Below, piece after piece: positions 1 to 10,960 of a DNA stretch of 64,000 bases. A model generated the notes under the pieces. The model worked only from the letters and a program-made list of their open reading frames with translations. It was not told where the DNA came from and searched no databases. Source of the stretch: Siphlonurus alternatus (Eukaryota; Arthropoda; Insecta; Ephemeroptera; Siphlonuridae); NCBI GenBank assembly GCA_949825025.1, contig OX463778.1, positions 21,110,196 through 21,174,195 on the forward strand, written 5' to 3'. The translations under genes and the position numbers were made by a program. Positions within the stretch are counted from its first letter, which is position 1, and each line of letters opens with the position of its first letter.

Positions 1-156
1 GACTGAGGTTTTCCACGGTTCCCTCAGTCTCACCTCAGCGAATGCTGGGACGCGTAAGCATGCAGGCCGTGGCCACTATCCGTTCCCTACCTTATCCCTA
101 CCCAGTACCCCGCCGCGAGCTGTAAGCTCTTAGGGGTGTATCCTTGAAAAAAAAAA
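1..156 (+). mobile_element. SINE 3' fragment with A-run
   Basis: GC-richer block beginning with GACTGAGGTTTTCCACGGTT and continuing with GCGAATGCTGGGAC and GGCCGTGGCC. This order (tttccacggttccct, then a cgaatgctgggac module, then a ggccgtggcc module) resembles the body found in many insect SINEs. It ends in a run of ten A at 147-156, as expected of a retroposed 3' end, followed directly by a (TA)n tract. The 5' part lies outside the window. The first 40 bases are shared with the SINE copies near 17.7, 18.5, 40.3, 41.6, 42.8 and 50.4 kb. Confidence 0.6.
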
Positions 157-180
157 GTATATATATATATATATATATAC
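157..180. repeat. (TA)n microsatellite
   Basis: Uninterrupted TA dinucleotides right after the A-run of the SINE fragment. It probably grew from the retroposon tail. Confidence 0.9.
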
Positions 181-204
181 ATGCATTAATTTTTACATGC
201 AAAT

Positions 205-380
205 AACAGGCGCGGATCCAGGGGGGGGGGCTGCAGCCTCCCCCCTCCCGAAATTTTGGATTTAACATGGCGCAACATGGGTAATATAGGCATTTCCCCC
301 ACTCTAATTTTTTTTTTAACATTGGCCTTATAAAGGCAGCCCCCCCCCCCCCCCGAAATTTTTTTCTGGATCCGCGCCTG
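205..380. mobile_element. hAT-like MITE
   Basis: Perfect 15-bp terminal inverted repeats, CAGGCGCGGATCCAG at 207-221 and its complement at 366-380. Behind each terminus lies a homopolymer (G10 on the left, a C14 run on the right), so the element folds into a hairpin. CAG...CTG ends are typical of hAT elements. The 9-mer CATGCAAAT occurs at 196-204 and 381-389, which suggests a target duplication, but the left copy is two bases away from the terminus. There is no coding capacity; the two small minus-strand frames across it are shadows. Confidence 0.75.
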
Positions 381-1078
381 CATGCAAATGTCATTAACTT
401 AAGTTAATACGTAATGATTGAAAGATGCAATGTTGCTTAAAATATAATTAAACATTAAACAATTTAAACAAATATTATTATGGATGAGTTCAAGTTTTCT
501 TATTGTAAGGATTCCATGAAAAATCGTTTTCAATAGAAAAATTATGTCATTCATGCATGCAATATACCGAAATTTTAGAGCATCATGCAGTTACAAATAT
601 TTTAAAAATATGTTATTATATTGTATAAATTTTCCAAACAGATAATACATAATGAATATATATATATAGGCCCCCACCCGGGTCATTATTATTTTTTCTA
701 ATATATATTTATTCCAATTTTATATTTTTATAATATACATTATTATAACAGATATATTACATATATGTATATATATACATATATATATTATATATATATA
801 TTATATATATATTATATGTATATATCTATATATATATATATATATAATTATATATCATAAAGCCTTCATATATTTTCAAATTTTTTACAAAAGAAATTTC
901 AATATATTAATTACATTATTTACATAATTTCTTTAAATATTTATAAAAAATTATTATTAATTGATAAAATTTATACAATATACGTTTCTTAAACAACTTA
1001 ACTTCATGTGTTTATTTTTTATATATTAATATAATAGGTCTTAAATATACTGAAAAAAAAATATATATATATTTACTC
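381..1078. other. A/T-rich spacer
   Basis: Low-complexity A/T sequence with an imperfect (TA)n tract at about 758-846. I see no gene and no clear element. Confidence 0.7.
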
Positions 1079-1256
1079 CATTAATTTTAATTGTTAATTA
1101 AAATTAATTAATTATAATTGTTAATTATAATCAATTCATTAATTAATTATAATTGTTAATTATAATCAATTAATTAATTATAATTGTTAATTATAATCAA
1201 TTAATTAATTATAATTGTTAATTATAATCAATTAATTAATTATAATTAAAATTAAT
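1079..1256. repeat. 31-bp A/T tandem repeat
   Basis: About five head-to-tail copies of a 31-bp unit containing AATTGTTAATTATAATCAAT. Each unit is itself nearly palindromic. Copies differ by one or two bases, and the ends decay into AATTA-rich sequence. Confidence 0.85.
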
Positions 1257-1404
1257 TTAATATTTAATGTCAATATTAAATTATATTTATTATATTAATA
1301 ATTTAATTATAAGTATATATTGTCAATATATTTTTTCTAATAATTAATTAATCAACAAATTTTAAATTAATTTTATTATATTAAAGTAGTTAAATTATTT
1401 AGAT

Positions 1405-1880
1405 TTAAAGGTTCCCAGGGTAGGGAACGACGCCATCTTGCTCGTCAATTTAGGGTCCATCGTATGCGCCCTACAAAAATGGCGTCGGTAGGGGACGAAA
1501 AAGGGAGCGAAGTAGGGGACGAAAAGAATTGGGAAGCAAATTCAATATGGCGGAAGGTGATTTTTAGGGAAGGGTAGTAGACATAGTAGACGAGATAAGA
1601 GAATTGGGACAGCACCTCAGTCTTCAATCCTTCGTCACAATCCTACTGTGTTAGTAATTCTCTAATTCTCTCTCTTTGGGCTTGTCTTGCTGGTGGCAAT
1701 GAGTGAGTCGCACTGTTTAATATTCATTAGAGCGAAGGAAGAGGCGCGAGTGAGTGAGACAGGCGGACGTTCAGTTATCTGTACCAGCTCAGCTGCATAC
1801 ATACCCCTCTCTTACACCAGAACCAGGGCAAAGCGAGCAACTTCAATGTGGTCCCTTTACAAGACACGTACAAGTTAATG
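1405..1880. other. GC-richer island, unclassified
   Basis: Two blocks stand out from the A/T background. The first (1408-1620) carries GGTAGGGAACGACGCC, GTAGGGGACGAAAA twice, and TTCAATATGGCGG, and looks like an old repeat. The second (1650-1880) is more complex and has GAGTGAGTCG and GAGTGAGACAGGCGG. The short frames across both lack the composition of conserved coding sequence. It could be a degenerate SINE plus a regulatory segment. Confidence 0.4.
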
Positions 1881-2749
1881 CAGATATCTTTCAGTATTCA
1901 TCTTCTGTCTGTGGTTTTCTATATAAATATATATAATTTTCAAATATAATATTAAATCTTATGGTAACTTGAAAATATATTTCTATTTAATTCAAATCAC
2001 ACATAAATTAATTAATTCTTTCCTTTATAATATTAATTAACTTTTAATAGCCCACTCTTACATTGATTTAACTGTATAATGACTAATAAGGTGACAAATA
2101 TATGTATTTAATATTTTTAACATATATTTTTTTGATATAACTTTATTAATTAATAGTTCAAGTCTTGTTTAATGACATGTTCAGCATTTTGATGACTATT
2201 AATGGGAAATATAATTAAAATAATAATTATTTGAGATGGATTAATTATCACAAGTTCACACCACTTCGAAATCACTCAACTGTATATTGAAATGACAGAA
2301 ACGAATGTTTGTTTATCATAATATTATAAATTAGAAAAATGTTTTGTTATAAGTTATTGCTCGTTCTTTTATAATTTATTCATATTTATTTTATGAATAA
2401 ATAAAAATAGAAACTTATTTACTGGTAAAAACAAATTAAGTATTAATATAATTATGAACTCGCTAAATGTTATTTTTTCAATATCATCTTCAATTATTAT
2501 AAAATATTACATTATAAAGAAATGTGATAAAATTAATTTTTTATTTGTTAATTAATTATTCAATATTTTTTTCTCTTTTCATGATATTGAAATTTACATA
2601 TATAATTAATTTCTCATCATTATGCTAATTAAAATGAAGTCATACATTTAAAGTTACGTGACATTTATGTAAAAAAAAACTGACACGTTAATTGTTAATT
2701 GATATAAAACAATAATTGAAAGAAAGAAAAAAACAATGCTGACAGATAT
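1881..2749. other. A/T-rich spacer
   Basis: No gene, RNA or element recognised. Short AATTAATT motifs recur. Confidence 0.7.
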
Positions 2750-3060
2750 ATGTTGACAGAAATGATAAGAGTTTAATATGAAACGTCAAGAGCTGCGTCA
2801 CAATATATAGAGTGATATAAGACGACCAGCAGCTGACCATATAAACTCATATTGGTCATGTGTTCATTCAAGTGAATCTGGAGAGGAGCGTGGGATGTTT
2901 GGAGTACGTAAGAGCTATAGTGGAGCTCAGGATTTGGAAAGTGAAGGGCTCTAAAAAATCTGTCACACCACCTGCATCACAGTAATGTTTGACAGGAGGG
3001 GGGGGGGGAAGTGATTTGAGTCACTCTAACATATGACAACTTACAGCACCTCCTTTTCGT
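2750..3060. other. GC-richer island
   Basis: Complex, non-repetitive sequence with a G11 run near 2999-3008, the word GAGGAGCGTGGGATG near 2883 and AGTGATTTGAGTCACT just after the G run. There is no convincing open frame. It may be regulatory. Confidence 0.35.
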
Positions 3061-3790
3061 ATATATACATGAGTGATCTACAGTTATCTTTAATATAATG
3101 TGACATTTTATATGGAAATTTCATAAAAATTTCATATTCTATAAAAATGCCATTATAATATGTTTTTTTCAAATTCTATTTGATTTTAGGTTAAATGTCA
3201 GTTTGTAAATTATTCATTACAAGAAAGATTTTTTTATTTAAATTACGTAATTACATCAAGTTTAATAGGTATTATTTATGACAAAATCTATTGATTTTTT
3301 TTTACATTTTATAGCATCTATTATATAAGAAAGAAGGAAGAAAAAAATTTACATTTATGATGGGTTAACGATTACAGCATCCTATATATACTCTATTATA
3401 TAATACTGTCATTATACTGTATAAATTTACATATTTTAATTAATTGGTACTTTATGAAAAAGTGCATTTTTAAGAATATTGAAGCATCAAGGAATAAAGC
3501 ACCATGAGTAAAATTGCATTACTGATAATAATGCCTGCACTTCTTATTATACTTTTTTAATGAACGATCATCAAAAAGTAAACGTTGAGGAAGAGAAAAT
3601 TTTAGAGCTATGTCCATCAGTATTATCTCGATCGTCTAAAGCCTTAATGTTATATGTCCAAATATATGACGGTAATACCTCCATTGCTTGTCACATTTAA
3701 CAATATTTTTTGACACGTTTATAATGTTTTTATGGACTCTTTCTTTAGTTTTCTTTATAAATCATTGGTTGATATTTGTAGCGTGTCCTC
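3061..3790. other. A/T-rich spacer
   Basis: Nothing recognisable; several short homopolymers. Confidence 0.65.
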
Positions 3791-4137
3791 TAAACTTCGA
3801 GACGAGCTGAAGACTTTCCGGAAACACATGAAAAAACTTGATCACAATTCACAATAACTTCCTGCAGTATCTTTAACATATATTAATGTAATACTATACA
3901 TTATGAAAATCATCCTAACGTCAATCGCAATCATAGATGATTTTGCCAAGAACAAAATTCGTGTAAGATCTTGCAATTTCTTACATGAACTTGTCATTAT
4001 CCTGCAATATATTTTTTCCTTATCAACTTTGGTGAGATCTTTTGATGATCTTGATGTAAGGTCTTGTAGAACTTGCAAGATCTTTGTAAACCTTACAAAA
4101 TCTGAATAAGATCTTACAAAGTAGATCTCGCAAGTAC
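3791..4137. repeat. Cluster of AGATCTT/AAGATCT motifs
   Basis: The motif family GTAAGATCTTGCAA is repeated in both orientations: GTAAGATCTTGCAA near 3963, GTGAGATCTTTTGA near 4031, GTAAGGTCTTGTAGA near 4055, TGCAAGATCTTTGTAA near 4075, ATAAGATCTTACAAAG near 4107 and AGATCTCGCAAG near 4121. Because each motif is nearly palindromic, both strands show small open frames (60-80 codons); I treat these as artefacts. This looks like a degenerate short-period inverted-repeat array. Confidence 0.55.
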
Positions 4138-5454
4138 TAAAAAAAAATTACATTATATATCTGTTGATAGCGTGTCAAAATATTGCTGCTGTATTAGCCT
4201 TCGTCGCTTATGTCCAACCTGCATGATATTTTTTCTTACTGTTTTTGTCGCTGACGCTGCAATAAAATCTAGTATATGATTTACTGAGTATTCTCGTGAC
4301 TAAATGTTACTTCTGTTACTGTTGTAAAACTCAAATAGTGAGTTATAGCCTTTTTTATAAAGTTAACAAAAGGGAATAAAACGTTTCAAAACTTTCAAAT
4401 CAATTTCCAGTAACATTTAATCTTATTAGTTTTTGGTTCTATTTCTTGGTACTGAATAACAATTATTTATTTAAAAACGAGCTATTATTTTAGTAAAATT
4501 AATATTTTTTTATATAATTTTTTTGTTTAACTTTGAGTATTTTATTGATTTAGATTTAAATTTTATGAACTTTAAAACTTTATCGGTGGTTTTGGAAAGT
4601 GTATATTGAGTTTAACATTTCTAATATTGATATGATTTTATATAAACTTAAGAACCCATCATGTTATAATACAGCGTTGACAAGTAATTAAGCCAGTAGA
4701 GTCAAGAAGTTATAGTTCAGAGTTTAATTAGTATCACTTGACACAGCTTTGCCTAATTCAAGAAAATAATACATACACGGAGAAAACAAAACGGCTGAAA
4801 ATACACTGAGATTTAAAATATTTTTAACTTGATAAATTAAATTAGTAGTATTCTAGATTTTAATCAAAGTTTATTTATAATGCAATGAAATTAAAAAGTG
4901 CATGCTATCATCAACTATCATCAAACCATTTCCTATGTGATAAAATATTGTGTGACGTCACAGGTTAAAAAAAGGTCAAGAAATCTAACAACGTAGATTT
5001 TTGTAGAAAAGAAGTTCAATGTCATTTTCTTTTTTTTTTTTTTTACTTATGATTATTTATTTGAGTGCAGCCTATATATAGATGTTTTTGTTTTCCATGT
5101 AATAGTATTTAATATTCAAATACTTACAAAGAAATTAAGTTTAAATATTAAATAAAATATAAACTCTTTCAAAGCTTTTAATTACTTCAAAAATATTAAT
5201 CTTACCCTTGATAATTGCTTTTTTTTAAAACAAGAAATTCTATTTTAACATTCTACATTTTCAAATTATGAATACAATTTTTACTTAATGAGTTGAAAAA
5301 AATACACATAATTAAAAATACATTAAAAAACAACAAATACTATGTTTTAAATTAAAATTGTTTAGATAATATTTTAAGAAAAAAACAGACAGTTTGTGGT
5401 GTCACTGTATGTGAATTTGCTGTGGCTAAAAAGTACTATTGTATAATTTCATAT
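4138..5454. other. A/T-rich spacer
   Basis: No gene seen. One perfect TGACGTCA octamer (the CRE consensus) lies at 4953-4960 in the context TGTGACGTCACA. Confidence 0.6.
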
Positions 5455-5720
5455 GAACATCAGTGAAATTCTTTCACGTTGACTTTTGTAGGGTTGGACA
5501 TTGTGCTTACTACTATAGGAGAATAGAAGCATTGCGGGAAATAAAACACGTTGGCTAAAAAGGGAAGGAGGGAGGGACCACTTGATATGCCGGCCATATC
5601 ACACACGTATATAAAACCCCTCTCCCACCCTAGCCAAGCTACATCACGTACTATTTTTCTACCAGCTTTTCGTTGGAGTATAGCAAATATTACCAATACT
5701 GTGAGTCGCATTATAACATG
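5455..5720. other. GC-richer island with TATA motif
   Basis: Complex sequence with a purine block (GGGAAGGAGGGAGGGACC) followed by CGTATATAAAACCCCTCTCC. Two small overlapping frames on opposite strands are not convincing as genes. It could be an isolated core promoter or an enhancer. Confidence 0.35.
5608..5616 (+). promoter_or_regulatory. Candidate TATA box
   Basis: TATATAAAA sits in a C-rich surrounding that differs from the A/T background, so it is less likely to be background noise. A start site would be expected about 30 bases downstream, near 5640, but no gene follows that I can identify. Confidence 0.2.
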
Positions 5721-5998
5721 TCATGCAATACATGTACTAAATATTGTTATAGTATAACTAGGTAATATCATATAATATAATATATATATTCAAAAATGAA
5801 ACTAATATTGACAATATACATGAGTTGCATGCATGATTGTAATGTCATAAATTATTAATTAATGTATTATTAATGGTTATCACACAAATATACACGTTTT
5901 ACCTCTTTTGTATAACATATGTATAGTTATAGGGACAATCTATAAATGATATATAATATCATAATATAAAGTGCAATGTATGTGCAATTTTCATAAAA

Positions 5999-6029
<31 letters not shown>

Positions 6030-6229
6030 GGATTTAAAGGTATTTTTCATGGACATGCACGTTCTTTTAATGTTAAAAATAACGTCAAAATTATAAAAAT
6101 CCACTATGAAATTGCTCTGAAAATGAATGAACATTGGACAATCTGCATGAAATTTTTGTACTGCATATTTTAAAAATAAAATAAATGTATAACTACAATT
6201 TAAATATTTATTACTTTATTTCTTAAAAC
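5721..6229. other. A/T-rich spacer with poly-T
   Basis: Featureless A/T sequence except a T run of about 26 at 6003-6029. The run could be the complement of a retroposon A-tail, but no element body is recognisable next to it. Confidence 0.6.
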
Positions 6230-6770
6230 TTTGTAGCGGTGGTGAATCCTTGCAAATATATTGTAAAGTGTGTTCCACTGCAGGATTCACATAACTTGCT
6301 GCTTGCCGACTTAATTTGCATCTGATGCATCTAAAGCCACTGGTGTACTAAAGGTGAGGAACATCACTCACCATTTTACTAAGACAGGGAGTCAGTTGTA
6401 GACAGAAAGATAGACAGGAGTCACTTATACTGAGAGTCTTAGTTTTTGATTATACCGTCCTTCTTTGGAGCACTGGTTCATGATCATTGTCTATTATATG
6501 ATAGTCTATTCTATTAAGGATGAATCTCAAAAGGTTGATATCTCGCAATCGTACCGCCTGAATGCAACAAGACTTGCAGGGGACTTAGAACTCACCATCA
6601 ATAGGTGGCATACAAATTTTGAAGCGAATCTGTCTTATCAGTTTTGTGAAAACTGAGGTAGAAGTTTAACATTGGCCTTATGGACGGAAACCGGAAATGG
6701 AGCTGTTGTAAGAAAACTGCCAGACTGAATTTGCTCAAACCATAAGCGATTAAGTTTTAGAACATTCTCG
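6230..6770. other. Complex island with stem-loop
   Basis: More balanced composition. GTGAATCCTTGCA (6242-6254) pairs with TGCAGGATTCAC (6279-6290) around a loop of about 24 nt. On the minus strand, GTGAGTGATG at about 6365-6374 resembles a 5' splice site. No coding frame can be supported. Confidence 0.3.
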
Positions 6771-7015
6771 ATTTTTTTAAATTTATTTCATTCGATTCGT
6801 TTGCAGGGAAATATTCTTTGATTCCGAAGTAACTGAGATTAATCGTTAAAATACAAGATCTCATTCAAGTTTTATTTGTTCTTTAATGTGTGCTCTTTAG
6901 ATTTTTTTTAGCTCTTTAAATATCGTGTTACAAAACGTTGTGACGTCATATTCATATAATGAATATTTATAAGTTATTTATATCATACAAGCATATTAGG
7001 GGAAAGACATATATG

Positions 7016-7037
7016 TGACGTCATGACTATGACGTCA
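7016..7037. promoter_or_regulatory. Paired CRE-type octamers
   Basis: Two perfect TGACGTCA octamers, at 7016-7023 and 7030-7037, are separated by six bases; their flanks extend the palindrome (GTGACGTCA...TGACGTCAC). TGACGTCA is the binding consensus of CREB/ATF bZIP proteins. The pairing could mark a regulatory site or the tip of a degenerate foldback repeat; a related ACTATGACGTCA occurs at about 61216-61227. Confidence 0.35.
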
Positions 7038-8207
7038 CAGTATTTAGCAGCACGATTTTAAGGGTGTTGGGTCAGAAAATGAGAAAAAATTACTTCAGAG
7101 GAAATAAAAAATTCATTTAGCTTGACCATTATCCATGACTTTTTGGTGCAGTTTAAAATTTTAATTTTTGTGTGCGGTCGTTGTCACGCAGTTATGCAAG
7201 AAAAAACTAAAGTGTTTAAAATTTCAAGAAAGATAATTACGTTTTGTAAGTTACTTTGGTAATTACATAGATAAAGGTCTTAAACAAAAGTCAATACAAA
7301 AATGTTAGCACACGAAAGAGTAAAAAGTAATATTTTATTTAAAAATCAAACTGTGGAAAACTGTAACATTTATACGTCAATTTTAAATTGGTATAATTAA
7401 TTATAGCTTTGTTTACAAATAATTATAACAATTTCAACCACCCAATTAAGATTAATTAATTCATGAAATCGATGATGAATGTTGATATTATAATGAAAAT
7501 TGAGTATATAACCTGCATACCTGTATAATTTAATATTATAGTCAGTAAATTGTTTTGTTTTTTTCTTATGTACCTTATTATAATTATTATTTAGATTATT
7601 TTTTTTTAATGATACTCGTATATTGAACATTAAGATTCAATTATATCAGAGTAACTATAGTAGTAGTAACTGTCCTATACTTACTGTTAGTTACTATAAT
7701 TTTACGTGTAACTTCATTATAATGCAATGACAGCATGTATACAATATACAATGACGTGTGCAATGAATGAAAATCGAGACTGAATTTATGACAATATTTT
7801 TTATGACTTGTTTTTACATTTTATATGTTAAGTAAAAGGATATTTTACCACTTATATTGGTGTTCAATATAGTGCCTTGTAAAATGTCTTATTTCAACAT
7901 TTTTGTTTTTGTACTTTTTGTTATTTGTAATCATATTGGTTAAATAAATACATGCAATTTATATATTATATGTATAATATAGAAAATAATATAAAATAGG
8001 TAGAATAGTCTAAAATTCAATACGAAAACGTGCGTATCTAATATATATTACAAAATAATGTTTTCATGTATTTTTTATTATGAGGATTGTTACGTTTTAC
8101 TAAAATATGTAAAGTTATGCACCATTTATGACGAGTATCTTGAATATATATTTCCTTATATTCCATTTTGTTAATATTTGAGATTGGTTTGTATGCGTTA
8201 TAGCAAT

Positions 8208-8264
8208 AGAGGGTTGAAGTTACCATAAGGGAAAAAAATCTAGAGTTTGCTGGTTCAACCCTCT
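8208..8264. repeat. Short inverted repeat AGAGGGTTGAA
   Basis: AGAGGGTTGAA at 8208-8218 and its complement at 8254-8264 enclose 35 bases. The same AGGGTTGAA termini bound a smaller hairpin at 33359-33386, so this may be a very short MITE type. Confidence 0.5.
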
Positions 8265-10219
8265 TCATAAACGAAGCCAATTCTAAATATTTACCGAGAA
8301 AATGTAAAGATATACTTCCCTTTTAACAAAAAAACAAAGGCAACAGCATAAAGATACCACAGAAGTGTTTTAGTTTCTCGTGAACAACTCCATAAAAATT
8401 AAATTGAGACGTAAAAATAAAGGAGAAAAATTATTATTCTCATGCGTACAGTAAAAAAACACGTCAACAACTGCATTTATTAATGCAGTTATTCTATAGG
8501 ATATTTAATTAACGTACTTCTATATGTTGTTATTATTATATTATAAGTTTATAACATTTAAATTAAATTAAAAGTGCATATCTGAATAAAAAAAAAAATC
8601 TTTTTTAGTATTTTACCTTTTACCCAACTTTATTGTATACTACTTATAGTGAGCTAATTTACGTTATATGATTAGATTTTTTTTTTTTTAAATATATACT
8701 CTAGTATCAGAAAACCAAAATTATATTACAGAGTAATTTAATAGTAATGCAGAGAAACGAAGGACCTCATTGTTGTAAGAAAATATTATTTAATATGTTC
8801 TAATTAGATAAATGTTAATTATATAATACATCTATTACATAATATACAACTATGTATTTTATAATGTATCTATGTATTCTATGTACAGTACCTCAAGTAC
8901 ATGTATTAAGCATTATAAAAATACCTTTATCCTTCTCTCAATCAGATAATATAAATGCAATAATTAATCTAATAATAACAAATATATATATATGTAAAAT
9001 TTATTAAATATTACTGTTAATATCATATCCAATTAACATTTAATTAATTATCCACTTCATGCATATCTCTATTAAATAAAAAAATTCTTACAAAATAACT
9101 TCTCTACGTAACATTTTTACTAATAAAACATGCATAATTCATAATTCTCAATGTATAAACGAAGTTTAAAATTATTATTAATCTGATACTTAAGAATTTA
9201 AAGAAATATTAGCATTTTAATCTAAAATAGCATAAAAGAAACCATAACAAACGCTTGATATATAATGATGGAATATTTAATCCGATTAGAATATTTTCAG
9301 ATGTTTCCAATTTATTAGTTTTTTTTTTTTTTATTCAAAAGTTATTCCGACATTATGGATGCCACATTTTTACAAACTTCCAAACTAAAGACTTATTTAT
9401 GATCATAAAGTTATGAAATATTTCAAATTTTGTTATGAAAAAGTTATGAAACGAAAAAAAAAAAAAAAAAAAAGGGGGGACAAAAGAAGAAAAATGTTTC
9501 ACCCTACATTTCTTGTGATTGTTCGATTTGATTGTGATTGTGAGTTGTAAATGCATGAATTTTTATTTCTATACGCTAATTTGTTAATATAACAATGTTG
9601 TATTTTGTGAAATACTTTGTGAAATTGTTGCATTTTGATAAAGCCAGTAAAAACATTGAATTTGATTGATAATTTTGAGGTGCATGGCATGCGAAATATT
9701 TCACTTTTTAACACTAAAATTGTTCCACCTTATATACATCCTGATATATATTCACGTAAAATTTAACATTATATAATATATTCATATAGCCCAAGGAATA
9801 TAATATATACGCAATAATGATAAAATATTTTATGACACAATATAGGGGTAACTTTTATCATGAAATATAACCGATAAAGTATATTTTGGTAGTTGAAACG
9901 TTTCACTTTATCTGTTTGCAAGATGATGTTTCATTATTTATTTATTTTACATATTGTATTGGTGATAAGAAGCAATGGGCTCGTATCGTAACGTTATCAT
10001 CCACAAAGATGGTGCTTTCTGAAAGCCCTAAGGCTGTTTATACGCATTTCCTGTGCTTTGCTCGCCTTAAGTCAATAAAACAGATAAAAGATTATTATTT
10101 GGTTTTATGTTCACCTCGGGATAGTTGCAACGTTACAACTATTTTCTTAAGTTCAGGTCGTTCAGTTAGTTAATAATTTTATTGATGAATCATAGGTATC
10201 ATACTTAAATAACATTTCT

Positions 10220-10575
10220 TTAAAGGTAGAGATAACACGCCCAATGTTAATTAAAATCCCATTCATGAAAATTATGAAAAAAATTTAAAATGTTCTCCTT
10301 TACATACCTTATCAGTAGGTAAAATATCAGGTACACAAAAACGAGCTAGTTTTCAAGTTATTAATTTTTAAAGTTGACTAATTTAATATGAAAGTTCCAT
10401 TTCTCCATGTTTAATTAGTTAACTTTAAAAATTAATAACTCGAAAACTAGCTCGTTTTTTGTGCCTGATATTTTACCTACTGATAAGATATGTAAAGGAG
10501 AAAATTCTATTTTTTTTTTCACAATTTTCATGAATGGGATTTTTATTAACATTGGGCGTGTTATCTCTACCTTAA
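10220..10575. mobile_element. TTAA-flanked palindromic MITE, copy 1
   Basis: Nearly the whole element is an inverted repeat. The left side, AAGGTAGAGATAACACGCCC at 10223-10242, mirrors GGGCGTGTTATCTCTACCTT at 10554-10573, and similarity continues to the centre near 10395. TTAA lies at 10220-10223 and 10572-10575, the target choice of piggyBac-type transposases; one extra A follows the left TTAA. There is no coding capacity, although a 67-codon frame runs through the right arm. It shares only its outer 16-17 bases with the element at 44877-45303. Confidence 0.8.
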
Positions 10576-10864
10576 TCAACAGTTTTATTAACATAAATGT
10601 GGTACTGTTTCCATTCAGTGATGAATCTGTGCACTATTTGCTATCATCAGTGATGATAGCATGAAAGTTAACTTGCCTGATTTACTAGAAGTACTGGAAC
10701 TGTAACTCCATGAGATAATTTTGGAGGAGATAAGAATAAAAAAAAAAATCTATGCCCGGTTGTAGCGCATTGCTTAACATGGCCAGTGAATTTTCATTGA
10801 CAAATTGAATTGGGTACTCTTTATATCTTTAGAATTCAAGTCAATATGGTGATATTATGTAAAC

Positions 10865-10960
10865 TCGTCGCCTTGGAAAATTTGTGCTTTGTGCAGTTAT
10901 TCTTAAGGAGCATTATAGTGATTAACAATGCTTCAAAGGGAATTTTTATGAGCTGATGAC
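10865..10960. mobile_element. Hairpin MITE family 'GTCGCCT', deleted copy
   Basis: Begins CGTCGCCTTGGAAAATTT and ends AATTTTTATGAGCTGATGAC, imperfect inverted ends. The inner part ATAGTGATTAACAATGC matches the copies at 30455, 31464 and 53762. Compared with them it lacks about 20 bases on the left side of the loop (the GTTAATCACCATG part), so its stem is broken. Confidence 0.65.

Larger units (their letters stand above)
6771..10219. other. Long A/T-rich spacer
   Basis: No gene recognised. It contains a pair of CRE octamers (7016-7037), a hairpin (8208-8264) and an A run with a short G run at 9453-9479. Short open frames are rich in N, K, I, Y and F and are consistent with chance. Confidence 0.6.

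Noticed and set aside
317..6683. 16-base identity TTAACATTGGCCTTAT at about 317 and 6667
   Set aside because: Too short, no extension on either side; probably coincidence.
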